In this document: positions 42,175 through 52,195 of the stretch, piece after piece
Layout of the letters: every line of letters starts with the position of its first letter
Numbering within the stretch: the stretch's first letter is position 1
NCBI GenBank assembly: GCA_016702305.1
Contig: JADJEH010000001.1
Coordinates: forward strand, 1-64,000
Length of the DNA: 64,000 nt
Source: a bacterium
GTDB taxonomy: Bacteria; Electryoneota; RPQS01
Reading direction: 5' to 3'
Notes under the pieces: model-generated
What the model saw: the letters and a program-made list of their open reading frames with translations, nothing else
Told to the model about the DNA's origin: nothing
Databases searched by the model: none
Program-made: the position numbers and the translations under genes

Positions 42175-43821
42175 TTATGGAGCATTCCACCGCGCCCGGC
42201 CGTCACGCGGCGACTCCCAGCGAACACCGGCAGCAGCGCCCAAGGATGTAGCCAAGTCCATCGGATCGCTGGCGGCAGTGTTTCTCGACTTGCCGAAAGG
42301 TTGGCCATACAGATAGAGCGGCACGTGAACATCATACTCATGAATTGAACCGTGGGTCGCCGCTACTTCATTCGTCTGCCAAAACGGTTGCGGATGCAAG
42401 TATAGATCGCCAAACCGATCGGGATAATAGCTGTTCTGAATCGCCGCACGCAGCTTGTCATCCGCAATCACGGCCACATCCTCCGCCTTCATTGTCACGA
42501 CCGCCTGCGCGACGCCGGATTGGCGCGCGAGCCAATCAACCGTGGCCGTGGCCACTGTACCCAGATCCAATCCCGCATCCCGCAAATTCCGACGATGCAG
42601 AGAAATCGTGGTCATCCCGAATGAGGAGAAAAAGCCGCCTTCAGGAACGACGCCCTCTGTGAATTTCCGAGCCAGAGTGTCATTCAGCGCCGCCTCCATC
42701 GCCGCGAAATCAAATCGCCCGCCCATCCCGCGCGGCACCAACGACGATTCGCAGGCCGGGCAAACACCGTGGTCCGCCGTCAACGCCAGCCAGAAATTGT
42801 CGCGGCCCAATGTCGTTTCCAGACGCGTCAACAGATCAGCGATCAGACTGTCTGTACGCAGCATCATGTCGAGTATCTCCTGACTCTGCGGTCCAAACGT
42901 GTGCCCGCACATATCGTTGCACGAAAAGCTCACCCACAGCAAATCAGGAATCGAGTCGCGGCCCAACTGCTCACTGTCCAGGCACGTCGTAGCGAGTCCA
43001 TACAAATAGTCGTTGCCCAACGGCGATGTCAGTAGATTGCGGATGTACTTCTTGTCGGGATCAGCCGCGTTGCCGCGCAGCGACTTCGGGAAGGAGTTGC
43101 CAAATCCGATCTTTTCACCGCCTTCGTACCAGAGCGTGTCACCGTCGGCGCGCGCATACGTCTGCGGATCGCGCATAAGCTGCCACGTCTTGTCGAAGTA
43201 GGCCGACGCATTCCTATTGTAGGTCGCGCACCACGCAGGTAGGCGATCCCCGTAAAAATCGCTCGACTGAAAATGTCCGTTCGTCCAATTGATCCAAAGC
43301 GAGAAGTTCGCTGATCTGCCGCCCATCGTGATCGCCGCACGATCCTTTACGGACATGCTGAAGATTTTCGCATCCGGTCCAAACGTTGCGCGCCACGCAT
43401 CAGATAGACCGTCCCGCTCGAGATTGTCAGGACAACCGGCGGCAACGGTGTCAACAATTCCTGTACTCGTTAGCAGTTTCACGGACGGACAGCCGACGCA
43501 ATAGATATCCTTACCCGTACTGTCCACCCAGCCATTGGCCACGATGCCGTGATGGACGGGCTTGCAACCCGTGCTGATCGTAGCATGCCCTGGCCCGGTT
43601 TCCGTGACCGCATGGCTATACCGGCATTCCGTGTAAAGCACGCCGTCGCGTTCCAGTTTCTTGAATCCACCGTCGCCGAACAGATCGTAATTGTTGTCCA
43701 GCAAATAGAGTGGAAGCTGGTCAATAACCACCACAACTGTCAGCGGCGGCGCACTCTGGGCCATGGCCCACATCGGTAAAACCAGCAGACACCCGATTAG
43801 AATACGGTTAAACTTCAACAT
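42175..43821 (-). CDS. Secreted PafA-like alkaline phosphatase/phosphodiesterase
   Basis: 548 residues from ATG 43821. Signal peptide (RILIGCLLVLPMWAMAQ), then the alkaline-phosphatase-superfamily fold: VVVVIDQLPLYLLDN with the first metal Asp, the nucleophile Thr in TETGPGHATISTG, HHGIVANGW, SFSCNDMCGHTFGPQSQEIL and LTADHGVCP. This is the arrangement of PafA-type enzymes, which release phosphate from monoesters in the periplasm with two zinc ions. It has its own promoter and terminator. The exact substrate range (monoester or diester) cannot be read. Confidence 0.87.
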   Translation of the reverse strand: MLKFNRILIGCLLVLPMWAMAQSAPPLTVVVVIDQLPLYLLDNNYDLFGDGGFKKLERDGVLYTECRYSHAVTETGPGHATISTGCKPVHHGIVANGWVDSTGKDIYCVGCPSVKLLTSTGIVDTVAAGCPDNLERDGLSDAWRATFGPDAKIFSMSVKDRAAITMGGRSANFSLWINWTNGHFQSSDFYGDRLPAWCATYNRNASAYFDKTWQLMRDPQTYARADGDTLWYEGGEKIGFGNSFPKSLRGNAADPDKKYIRNLLTSPLGNDYLYGLATTCLDSEQLGRDSIPDLLWVSFSCNDMCGHTFGPQSQEILDMMLRTDSLIADLLTRLETTLGRDNFWLALTADHGVCPACESSLVPRGMGGRFDFAAMEAALNDTLARKFTEGVVPEGGFFSSFGMTTISLHRRNLRDAGLDLGTVATATVDWLARQSGVAQAVVTMKAEDVAVIADDKLRAAIQNSYYPDRFGDLYLHPQPFWQTNEVAATHGSIHEYDVHVPLYLYGQPFGKSRNTAASDPMDLATSLGAAAGVRWESPRDGRARWNAP

Positions 43822-43864
43822 TTGATACACCTTAATTGCGCGACATCCCTCGGCACATTGCTCC

Positions 43865-43893
43865 AGTGTAAGAACTTCAGTGCAAGGAGTCAA
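43865..43893 (-). promoter_or_regulatory. Promoter of the phosphatase gene
   Basis: Minus strand TTGACT (43893-43888), 17-bp spacer, TACACT (43870-43865), about 40 bases before the ATG. No Pho-box-like repeat is evident. Confidence 0.6.
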
Positions 43894-43904
43894 GCGCCCA
43901 AAAA

Positions 43905-43928
43905 AAGGCCGGACTTGCGTCCGGCCTT
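43905..43928 (-). terminator. Rho-independent terminator after the subtilase gene
   Basis: AAGGCCGGAC (43905-43914) pairs with GTCCGGCCTT (43919-43928) around TTGC; on the minus strand it is followed by TTTTT. It ends the long sucA-to-subtilase run. Confidence 0.85.
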
Positions 43929-43948
43929 CTCATGAGGGTTAAGCAGCG

Positions 43949-46900
43949 TTACTTCAACAGCAACAGCTTCTGAATCTGCGTTCCAAAGCTCGATTCCAAA
44001 CGCGCGAAATAGACGCCCGTCGCCGTGCCTTCAGCATTCCACGTGAATCGGTGTACACCGGCGGCATACAGACCGTTCGAAATCACGGCCACTTCGCGGC
44101 CCGTGATGTCGTAGACACGCAGGCTGAGCCGCGTGTTCTGCGGCAGAGACACGTCGAGCGATGTTGTCGGGTTAAACGGGTTCGGGTAGGCCGGCGACAG
44201 CGCGTACACCGTCGGCACCGTGGCCGGGTTGCCCGCGTCCATCCACGTCACGCGGATGGTATCGGTCGGCAGCGATTCGCCGCCGTCGTACCACGCGGTC
44301 ATCCAATAGGCGTGGCCGTCCTCGCCTTGCGGAATGCGCGTGTGATAGGTCAAGTCCATCATCGTGTCGAGCAGGAATGAATCCAGATACACCGCGTAGA
44401 CCCAGAAGTCATCCAATCCACCCACACTTGTCGGCGGTTCCCACGCGAGGAACAGCGAGTCGTTCGTGCGAGTAAACGTCACGTTCGATGGCGGATCGAG
44501 GCGCCACGCTTCGGCGTCAAGGTCCGTCGTCTGACCGGTCTGTACCGTTCCATAGGCCGGGATGTGCTCATAGCCCGGAATTTGTACGCGCAGCGTGCGC
44601 GGTCCGGCGAAAACGTTTGTAAAACTATAGGTGCCGTTGGCGGCAACCTGAGCTGTCGTATTGCCCAACCGCACGCCGTTGGGAACCGGAGCCGTCAGCG
44701 GCGGATGCAGCGTGAGCGTGCCGCTCAAGTTGCCCGTCGTCCGCGGACCTGTGCGCGTCGTAAACAGAATCGCCGCACCCTCTTCCACCGTGAAAGCATT
44801 CGGGTGGCGCACAGAGTTGTTCACGACTTGCAAGCCGTGCAGTTCGTTCGGGCTTTCAATACCGACCGTCGCGCTGGTCAAGATATCCACCTGATCGTAC
44901 ACGAACATGATCTCGCAATCACCCGTGGGCGTCGGCCAAACCTCCTGATCGTAAATCCGCACCTGCGCGCTCAGGTAGTTGTCCGAGCAGGGCTGGAAGC
45001 ACAAATTGTCATATTCGATGATCAGCACGCCGTTCGCTTGATCGTAGCGGTACAGAACTCGGGAGTCTACAGGGTTGGTCGCCAGCAGCAGGTTATCCCA
45101 GAACACCGCCATCATACCCGCCGGGCCCAGCGCATGCGGAATTCCGGTGTTCGCGTTGCGGCGATCCGGGTCTTCACCTGCCGCGATCCAGCCGTTCTCA
45201 TTGATCGTAATCGAATCGTAGCTCTGGCCGTAATACTTGAACGGGAACGGCATTTCAAAGAACACCGAAGCGTCCGCGATCGGCGGGAACGACAGTTCCG
45301 ATGCATTCGTCATCTCATCCCAAATGTACTGCGCCGCCAGCACGTCGTCGTAGCGGTCGAACGCGCGATAGCCCGAAGAATCCGGACCAACGGCCGCTGT
45401 GCGCGGCGACTCGAAACGCAGCAGCGCGTTGGTTGTGCCATTGGTTGCCACAAACAGCGAGGTGTCGAACGTCAGGTCCTGGAACGTCAGCACGAAATCG
45501 TACGTATTCTGGCCGGGCAGCACGAAGCTGAATTGCCCGTCGGAATTCGTTTCCGTCGCTTCCACCGGAATATTCTGCGGCGTGACCGTTACGTGTTCAA
45601 GCGGAATATCGTTGCCGATCAGCACCGTGCCAAGCAGCGTGCCCGAGGGCACCGGAGTCAGCTCGATGTCCACAAACACCGTGTCTGAATCGGCCACCGA
45701 CATCTGCGACACATACTGGGCAAAGCCAAATGCACTCACCGTGAAAGGCAGAAGCGAATCGGCCGGCAGCGAGATGCGATAGTTGCCCTGCGCATCCGTT
45801 ATGCGGACGTAGTTGTCGCCGGCCTGCACGCGGGCGCCGCCGATGGGCGCGCCGGTGTTGGCGTTGGTCACCTGGCCGAAAACCCAACCGCGATCCGACG
45901 CGATCAGCAGTACCGCCTCATAGGCGTCCACCATACCACGGCCCGACGTGTTGTCGTCGCCGACTGTATTGTAATCAATCGCGGTTTCCAGCAGCACCGA
46001 CTTGATTTCGCGAGTATCCGCATTGGGATTGGCCTCACGCATCAGCGCGACCACACCCGCGATATGCGGACCGGCCATGGACGTGCCGCTCAATTCACCG
46101 TAGCCGCCGCCGGGCATGCATGAGTAGACAAAATCGCCCGGCGCGACGATTTCAGGCTTGAAGGCCGCCGGATCACAATCGCTGGGACCACGGCTGGAAA
46201 AGTCCACCACAGGATACGGAGTGTTGGGGAAGCCATTGGCATTCACGGCACCCACAGAGAAAAACGTCACCGAGTCAATCGCGACGTTGGCCGGACTGCG
46301 ATGCGATGACGGCCCGGGGCCTTCGTTGCCAGCCGAGAAGGTCACAACCGTACCGGCGGCTTCCATAGCCAGAATGGACTCGTTCCAAAACTCAAAGCAA
46401 TCCGTATAACCCGAGAACATTCCCGAGACGCCCCACGAATTCTGGACCACGTCGGGAACATCGTCCACCGTCGAAGGATCATTGTCGGGATCGGCAAACC
46501 ACTGGTAGCCCGTCAGCACGTCACTATTGAAGTCCGCGCCGAAGGCGCCGATGGCGTTGCAGGCAATCCACTGCGCCGCCGGAGCCACGCCGACCGTGTC
46601 CACTTGCGAACCCGCGCTGCCCGTGCCGCACATGGTTCCCATCGTGTGCGTGCCGTGACCGTTGCCATCCGACGGCGTTGTGCCGCCGCCGCCCAGCACG
46701 TTCAACCAGCATTCACCATGTGGATGTTCGTTCCCGCGCCAGCGCGATGAAAGCGCCGGGTGATTGACATCAACACCCGTGTCCATGCCGCCAATCAACG
46801 TGCCATCGCCCGTGAAGCCGAGATCATACCACACTTCCGGAGCATGCACTGCCGCCACGCCGTCCGTGAAATCGTCCAACGACTGACGCGGTTCGTGCGA

Positions 46901-47353
46901 ATTGCGCTCAACCGGGCCGATCAAGCCAAGGTCCGGATCCGCTTCGACCCACTGAATCGAGGGATGCTTGACCAGTTCTTCGAGAACACTGCGTTCGCCC
47001 ATTACGCAAACACAGTTGGCAATCCAGTACGGCGTGAAGCCCTTAATCTGACCGGATGCGCGCAGAGGTTCGAGCGCCGCAACAAACGGCGGCTGCGATT
47101 CACGCGCCACACGCTGCAGCTCCTCGACCACGATTTGGTGCCGCTGCTGCCGCGTCGTTCGCATCTCACGCAGCGTAATGTCTATTTCGCGCAGGTCCAC
47201 GCGTTCCCATAAATGAAAAAGTGCTACCACCTGATCGGTCGCGGCAACTTTGCTCCAACGATCCTGAAGTTCGGGCGACAGTTCGCCCGCCTGCGTACGC
47301 GCCAAGCAGATCGTCAGCAACAGCGCGGGTACCAGCCACGTCAATCGTCTCAT
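43949..47353 (-). CDS. Large secreted subtilisin-family (S8) protease with regulatory-like domains and sorting tail
   Basis: 1134 residues from ATG 47353 with AGGAGG upstream. Signal peptide (WLVPALLLTICLARTQA), an I9-like propeptide region (to ~150), and an S8 domain with the triad Asp191 (GGMDTGVDVNHP), His233 (GNGHGTHTMGTM) and Ser in ELSGTSMAGPHIAG. After it come carboxypeptidase-regulatory-like sandwiches (WVFGQVTNANTGAPIGGARV; GTLLGTVLIGNDIPLEHVTV; GTYSFTNVFAGPRTL), a PFPFKYYGQSYDSITINENG domain, an FN3-like domain and a sorting tail (SPAYPNPFNPTTSLDVSLP to FGTQIQKLLLLK). It resembles bacillopeptidase F-type proteases, probably secreted and surface-held. Confidence 0.88.
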   Translation of the reverse strand: MRRLTWLVPALLLTICLARTQAGELSPELQDRWSKVAATDQVVALFHLWERVDLREIDITLREMRTTRQQRHQIVVEELQRVARESQPPFVAALEPLRASGQIKGFTPYWIANCVCVMGERSVLEELVKHPSIQWVEADPDLGLIGPVERNSHEPRQSLDDFTDGVAAVHAPEVWYDLGFTGDGTLIGGMDTGVDVNHPALSSRWRGNEHPHGECWLNVLGGGGTTPSDGNGHGTHTMGTMCGTGSAGSQVDTVGVAPAAQWIACNAIGAFGADFNSDVLTGYQWFADPDNDPSTVDDVPDVVQNSWGVSGMFSGYTDCFEFWNESILAMEAAGTVVTFSAGNEGPGPSSHRSPANVAIDSVTFFSVGAVNANGFPNTPYPVVDFSSRGPSDCDPAAFKPEIVAPGDFVYSCMPGGGYGELSGTSMAGPHIAGVVALMREANPNADTREIKSVLLETAIDYNTVGDDNTSGRGMVDAYEAVLLIASDRGWVFGQVTNANTGAPIGGARVQAGDNYVRITDAQGNYRISLPADSLLPFTVSAFGFAQYVSQMSVADSDTVFVDIELTPVPSGTLLGTVLIGNDIPLEHVTVTPQNIPVEATETNSDGQFSFVLPGQNTYDFVLTFQDLTFDTSLFVATNGTTNALLRFESPRTAAVGPDSSGYRAFDRYDDVLAAQYIWDEMTNASELSFPPIADASVFFEMPFPFKYYGQSYDSITINENGWIAAGEDPDRRNANTGIPHALGPAGMMAVFWDNLLLATNPVDSRVLYRYDQANGVLIIEYDNLCFQPCSDNYLSAQVRIYDQEVWPTPTGDCEIMFVYDQVDILTSATVGIESPNELHGLQVVNNSVRHPNAFTVEEGAAILFTTRTGPRTTGNLSGTLTLHPPLTAPVPNGVRLGNTTAQVAANGTYSFTNVFAGPRTLRVQIPGYEHIPAYGTVQTGQTTDLDAEAWRLDPPSNVTFTRTNDSLFLAWEPPTSVGGLDDFWVYAVYLDSFLLDTMMDLTYHTRIPQGEDGHAYWMTAWYDGGESLPTDTIRVTWMDAGNPATVPTVYALSPAYPNPFNPTTSLDVSLPQNTRLSLRVYDITGREVAVISNGLYAAGVHRFTWNAEGTATGVYFARLESSFGTQIQKLLLLK

Positions 47354-47421
47354 CGAGCGCCTCCTGAAAGGTAGTTCGTCAATGTATCCAGCCCAAAAGT
47401 AAGTAAGCAGAAAATCGCCAA

Positions 47422-49830
47422 CTATTTGTGTCGCAATAGCGCCAGCGTCGGCCCGTCCCAAAAATCGCGCGCCTCGAAACTGGCCTCGGTCGTGTTGTAA
47501 ACCCAGCGCGGCGCCTTGCCCGGCGGTGTCAGGCTCTGGCCCTTCACCCGGGCCGCCAAGACCTGCACCAAAGCGTCGTCGGGATACTGCTGGAGCGCCG
47601 ATTGCGCCAGTGCGACGGCCTGTTCCGGGTCGCCGCCCTGCTGCCGCTGCCACCAGGCCCGATGCACTGCCACGCGGCCGTCCGCAGGTTTCAGCAGTTC
47701 AGCCTCTTCTATCTGCCGCCCGGCAGCGGCGATCTGACCGGTCAGAATCAACAACCGCGCATATTCCAGCCGCAGTGAGGCTACCCCGTTGCGGCGCAGA
47801 ATGGCCTGCTGATAGACGGAATCCGCCTCGCCGGCCCGGCCCGACCAGAACAGCGCCTCGGCGTATCCCCGAATCGCCTCGTCATCCGTCCCCTGTGCCG
47901 CAAGCACCAATTCGTAATTTACGACAGCTTCAGCAAACTTGCCACAGATAACCTGCCAATTAGCCAATTCCCGCCGGGCCTGAATCTGCTCCGAGCCGCC
48001 GGTCTTGTCCACCCCCGTTTGAACGACGGGTAAAAGTCCGGCAAAATCCCCATCCGCGAAGGCCCGAGCCCAGGCCAACTGGCCGTAGGAAGCGGCTTTC
48101 TGCGGGAAATTCTTGACCAGTTGCCGGGCATATTCCAGCGCCAGATCGTCCTCGTCCCGGTAGCACGCGATCCGCGAAATCGCCCGCAGCACCACTTCCG
48201 ACTGGCGGTCCTTCGCCTCCGCCTGGCGCGCGAAGTCCATCGCCGTGTCCAGTTTGCCTTGCTCCGCCTCGTTGTCAGCCGCAGTGATCAGACCCACAGG
48301 ATAGCAGGCCGCGATATTCGGACCGGACATGTAATGTTCCAGTAGCGCCACGAGCTGCGGATCCAGACTGAGCAGGCGCTCGCGGGTAATCTCCCGCGTA
48401 TCGTACTGGTTGCGCCGTGGTGAGAAGTACGAGTTCACGCCCTCGGCGAAATACTCCCAGACACTCGAACCCTGATAGCGGCTGACGAAGATCTCCGTGC
48501 CCGAAGCATCTTCTGCGCTGGCCTCGTGATATACGTCTTCGATATGCTGCATGTCCTCCGGCGGAAAAACGCCGTGCACCTGGTGCGTCAGTTCATGCAG
48601 CACCGTGTTGTAGCGGTTGTAAATCGAGCGCTCGACATCCTCGACGCCAGTCACCGTCGTGAAGCCGCCGCAGCCGCGCACGTCATCCCACAACCGCGAA
48701 TCATAGCTGATGCGCTGATTGGCAATCGTCTCCAGACCCGGTACCTCGCAGAGCTTCTCATGCAAAGGCTTGATGTAGTGATGACTGCCGCTGGCCACAA
48801 GCACGGGAATATACGATTGCCACGGGGCCACAGAGAGTGCGATCTGTTTCCGGTGCCGCTCCGACAGCGACTCCCAATTCAAAATGTACTTTTCAATCTG
48901 CGGTACCACCGGCGTCTGCTTGGCGTCGAAGGCAGCTTGATCCTGCGCACGGTAGATGTTCTCACCGAAGCGCATCTGCTCAAGGCACTTGGCCACGCCG
49001 TTATGCGCGCGCCCGTAGTCCGGCACCAGTTTGAGAGCTTCCATGAAGTGATCGAGCGCCGCCGCAAATTCGCCGCGCATCCATTCACCCGAACCGTCCA
49101 CCACGAAGTCGCGCGCGCATAGCGCCGAGCCGTCGCAGCGGAGGTAGGGAGTGGACGCTTCGAGTTCGAGATAGTTCCTACGCGCGTAGCCGTTGCCCAG
49201 AAAATAGTGCGCCGACTCGTTGAAGGGATTCCAACGCAGCGCCTCTTCCAACAGATCCACGGCCTCGCCGATCTCACCCAGCTCAATTTTCGTCAGAGCC
49301 ATCTGGAAGATCACGTTGTCACCCAACTGCTCCGGCGTCCACGCCGTTTCCAGCAGCGCGGCGGCCTCGCCGTACCGCTGCCGCTTATGCAGCACCTTGG
49401 ACAGACCGATCTTCGCGAGCCGCTGAAACAGCGGATCAGGATTTTCCAGCGTCACGCGAAAAAGCGAATCGGCGCGCGCAAAATCGAGCACTGCCAGAGC
49501 GAGTTCGGCCTGCGCCAGCTCGCGGGGATTCGCCATCGTCGCAGACCATGTCTCGAGCGCCGCAAGATTCTCGGTCATCTGATACCAGGCAACGATCGTC
49601 TCGTACTTTTCAGGTGAACCCGCAAAATCGAGTTTGTCCGGCGGTGTACTGCGCAGCACGCTCGTTTCAACAGCCCATAGCCCCGGATAATATTTTACCA
49701 CGCCGCTCGCCCACTCGGGCATCGCCGGCATGCTCCGCGCAGCCAAAATCAGCGCGGCGCGTTCCGTCAGCGTGCCTTGCGCAAATGCAAACAGAGGCAT
49801 CAGCAGCAACAGCGTGAGCCATCGTGTCAT
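47422..49830 (-). CDS. Secreted TPR protein with embedded HExxH zinc metallopeptidase domain
   Basis: 802 residues with signal peptide (LTLLLLMPLFAFAQ). TPR-like helical pairs fill about residues 90-290 (FQRLAKIGLSKVLHKRQRYG, LEEALRWNPFNESAHYFLG). A metallopeptidase segment follows, with YNTVLHELTHQVHGVFPPED near residue 410 and the third ligand Glu probably in WEYFAEGVNSYF, i.e. a gluzincin arrangement. A second TPR block runs to ~780. I know no named family with this order. It is co-directional with the subtilase downstream (68-bp gap) and may process or chaperone exported proteins; that is inferred. Confidence 0.7.
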   Translation of the reverse strand: MTRWLTLLLLMPLFAFAQGTLTERAALILAARSMPAMPEWASGVVKYYPGLWAVETSVLRSTPPDKLDFAGSPEKYETIVAWYQMTENLAALETWSATMANPRELAQAELALAVLDFARADSLFRVTLENPDPLFQRLAKIGLSKVLHKRQRYGEAAALLETAWTPEQLGDNVIFQMALTKIELGEIGEAVDLLEEALRWNPFNESAHYFLGNGYARRNYLELEASTPYLRCDGSALCARDFVVDGSGEWMRGEFAAALDHFMEALKLVPDYGRAHNGVAKCLEQMRFGENIYRAQDQAAFDAKQTPVVPQIEKYILNWESLSERHRKQIALSVAPWQSYIPVLVASGSHHYIKPLHEKLCEVPGLETIANQRISYDSRLWDDVRGCGGFTTVTGVEDVERSIYNRYNTVLHELTHQVHGVFPPEDMQHIEDVYHEASAEDASGTEIFVSRYQGSSVWEYFAEGVNSYFSPRRNQYDTREITRERLLSLDPQLVALLEHYMSGPNIAACYPVGLITAADNEAEQGKLDTAMDFARQAEAKDRQSEVVLRAISRIACYRDEDDLALEYARQLVKNFPQKAASYGQLAWARAFADGDFAGLLPVVQTGVDKTGGSEQIQARRELANWQVICGKFAEAVVNYELVLAAQGTDDEAIRGYAEALFWSGRAGEADSVYQQAILRRNGVASLRLEYARLLILTGQIAAAGRQIEEAELLKPADGRVAVHRAWWQRQQGGDPEQAVALAQSALQQYPDDALVQVLAARVKGQSLTPPGKAPRWVYNTTEASFEARDFWDGPTLALLRHK

Positions 49831-49855
49831 CTTCGTTCTCCGGGATTGGGTGGAG

Positions 49856-51367
49856 TTATGGCTTGACTCGCAGTAATCGGTAGGGCGGAGCCGCCGTGAG
49901 CGGTTCCGTTAACAAGGCCAGATCGTGGTCGAGTGCGGCGTCGGCGCGCTGCAAATTGCGCGAATCCACAAGCACGTGCGTGCAGTGATACTTCACGATC
50001 AACTCGCGCCGTTCGTCCGTCGTTGCCGGACCGCTGAAAAACTGCACGACGTCGGCGCGGCGCTGCGCAACTTCGGCGGCCATCAATGGATTGCCCTTCG
50101 CTTGGGCGACGAGCCGCGCCTGTGTAACGGCCGGAATGCGCCAGCCCACAGTATCTTCAACCATCACGACACTGTTGTCGTTCAGATAGTCGCGCAAAAA
50201 CCGGATGTCTTCCCACGGTTCAAGAATATCGCCGCCCGTGCTCTGATAGTGTTCCACCACCGGCTGCCAGTCGCGGTCGAGTTTCTTCACGCGGTAATAG
50301 CCCCCGGCCATAAACACCGCGCCGAGTACAAACAGCACCACGCCGCGCTCCAATATCGAACCGAGCCGCAGATCGCTGAACCGCTCCATCAGAAAGAGTC
50401 CGATGCAAATGTGTGCGAAGATCGCCCCGTAGAATACGAACCGGCTGCCGATCTGAATATCAAGCGCCCAACTGAATAGATAGATCGCCAGCGCGAGCAG
50501 CAGCGCCAGTGTGACTTCGTTGTAGCGGCGGCGCAGCGCATAGTAGGTTGCGACGAATATTCCCAGTATCACCGGCCCGATGCGCAACAACTGCCCGTCA
50601 AACAGCCGCACTCTATACCACGCTTCCGTCGAACCGCGAAACAGTACTGTCGGATAATCAAAATAGGGCCACAGCCAGCAGGCCGCCAGCGCCGCGAAGG
50701 GCGCCGCTTGCAGCAGCACTGCGGTCTTGAATGGTGCGCGCGCGAACGACCAGGCAAAGCCCATCGCAAAGAGCAGCAGGGCCGTGATGGGATGCGACCA
50801 AAATGCCAGGACGCCCAACACAATGTACAGCCCCAACCCGCGCCGTGAACCGGACGATAAATAGCGGTTCAATTCCGCCAATCCATGAAAACACAGACCG
50901 TAGGTGAACGTTCCGGCGTACGACATCGTGGCGAAGAACTGCTCAAATTGATAGCCATTAGCTTCTCCCCAGCCGCGGCCCCAACCCACCAGCATCACCG
51001 GGATAATCCAAAGCGGAGCGCGCGGATCAGGCGTAATTGTCCGGATCACGCGGTGCAAGCCCGTGAAAAAGAGCAACGCGTTTACCAGACTCGCCAGCGC
51101 GGCCGTCGTGAAGAGCGGCAGATCGAACAGCCGCTCGACGATGCCCCACAGCACAGTATACGGTGTGAAGCGCGGCGACGTTTCACCAGGCAGGTCGAGC
51201 AGCGGATTGCGCGGATCGAGCGGAGACTCGGAGATCGCATCCATCGCCGCAATCGTCTCCCACATATCCGCCTGCGGTCCCCACAGCGGCACAATAGTAT
51301 AAATAAGCGCGACCACCAGGATCGCGCTATACAGAATTCGCTGTGCGATCCGCACGTTCACCGACAT
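49856..51367 (-). CDS. Polytopic membrane protein, possible glycosyltransferase of the GT-C type
   Basis: 503 residues. The first ~360 carry about ten hydrophobic helices; the loop after helix 1 (WGPQADMWETIAAMDAISES) has the acidic residues expected of a GT-C catalytic loop. The last ~130 residues are soluble (VVEHYQSTGGDILEPWEDIR to HCTHVLVDSRNLQRAD), as in many lipid-linked sugar transferases. It starts 3 bases after the GT2 gene, so the two probably work together: GT2 making a lipid-phosphate sugar donor and this protein using it. The family assignment is inferred from topology. Confidence 0.55.
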   Translation of the reverse strand: MSVNVRIAQRILYSAILVVALIYTIVPLWGPQADMWETIAAMDAISESPLDPRNPLLDLPGETSPRFTPYTVLWGIVERLFDLPLFTTAALASLVNALLFFTGLHRVIRTITPDPRAPLWIIPVMLVGWGRGWGEANGYQFEQFFATMSYAGTFTYGLCFHGLAELNRYLSSGSRRGLGLYIVLGVLAFWSHPITALLLFAMGFAWSFARAPFKTAVLLQAAPFAALAACWLWPYFDYPTVLFRGSTEAWYRVRLFDGQLLRIGPVILGIFVATYYALRRRYNEVTLALLLALAIYLFSWALDIQIGSRFVFYGAIFAHICIGLFLMERFSDLRLGSILERGVVLFVLGAVFMAGGYYRVKKLDRDWQPVVEHYQSTGGDILEPWEDIRFLRDYLNDNSVVMVEDTVGWRIPAVTQARLVAQAKGNPLMAAEVAQRRADVVQFFSGPATTDERRELIVKYHCTHVLVDSRNLQRADAALDHDLALLTEPLTAAPPYRLLRVKP

Positions 51368-51370
51368 CCG

Positions 51371-52186
51371 CTATGCTCCCGCCGCGTTGTTAGACACGCG
51401 CGGCGATTTCTTGAACAGCGGCGAACTCGACAGGCCCCACTGTGCAAACTTGAACTTGAACATCACCTGTAGTGTCTGCAAGCCATACTTCGAGCTGCGG
51501 CGGAAATTGATCGAAGAGGCTTCGTCAAAATAGCGCGTCGGAATCGGCACATCGCCGATGCGGAACCCATGATAGACCGCCTGCGCCAAAAATTCCGAGT
51601 CAAACACGAAATCGTCGGAATTGGCCTGGTAGTTGATTGTCTCAATCACTTCACGCGCATAGGCGCGGAACCCCGTGTGCAGGTCGCCCGCGTTCTGGCC
51701 CAGCATCACGTTCTCAAATATCGTCAGCGCGCGGTTCGAGAAGTACTTGTACTTCGGCATGCCGCCCTCGAGCGTTTCGCGCCGCGAACGAATGCGCGAA
51801 CCGAGAATCATGTCCACCGTGCCAGTTCCAAGCAGACTCACGACCGCCGGAGTGATGCGCCCATCATATTGGTAGTCCGGATGAATCATAACAACTACGT
51901 CTGCTCCCGATGCCAGCGCCGCATCGTAGCACGTCTTCTGATTCCCGCCGTAGCCCTTGTTCTTCTCGTGCGCAATCACGGTGATGCCCAGCGACTTGGC
52001 GACCTCAACCGTGTTGTCCTTCGAGCAGTCGTCCACGAGAATGAACTCATGTACCGTGCCCGCCGGTATGGACTTGAGTGTCCGCTCTATCGTGAGCGCG
52101 GCATTGTAGGCCGGCATCACGCAGACTACTTTCTTGATGTTGCGTTCGGGGCGTTCCCGAAATTCGTCTAAGCGGACAAATCCCAT
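51371..52186 (-). CDS. Family 2 glycosyltransferase (polyprenyl-phosphate sugar synthase-like)
   Basis: 271 residues of GT-A fold: [60 protein letters not shown] and the DxD-like MIHPDYQYD. It continues with [20 protein letters not shown] and FHTGFRAY-like [12 protein letters not shown]. It has no membrane helices of its own. The closest functional group is dolichol/undecaprenyl-phosphate mannose- or glucose-type synthases. It lies 9 bases after the lpd gene and 3 before the membrane protein. Confidence 0.85.
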   Translation of the reverse strand: MGFVRLDEFRERPERNIKKVVCVMPAYNAALTIERTLKSIPAGTVHEFILVDDCSKDNTVEVAKSLGITVIAHEKNKGYGGNQKTCYDAALASGADVVVMIHPDYQYDGRITPAVVSLLGTGTVDMILGSRIRSRRETLEGGMPKYKYFSNRALTIFENVMLGQNAGDLHTGFRAYAREVIETINYQANSDDFVFDSEFLAQAVYHGFRIGDVPIPTRYFDEASSINFRRSSKYGLQTLQVMFKFKFAQWGLSSSPLFKKSPRVSNNAAGA

Positions 52187-52195
52187 AGGTTCTTC

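Noticed and set aside
44564..45688. 374-codon ORF on the plus strand within the large subtilase
   Set aside because: Shadow frame of a GC-rich gene; no domain pattern and Arg-rich composition.
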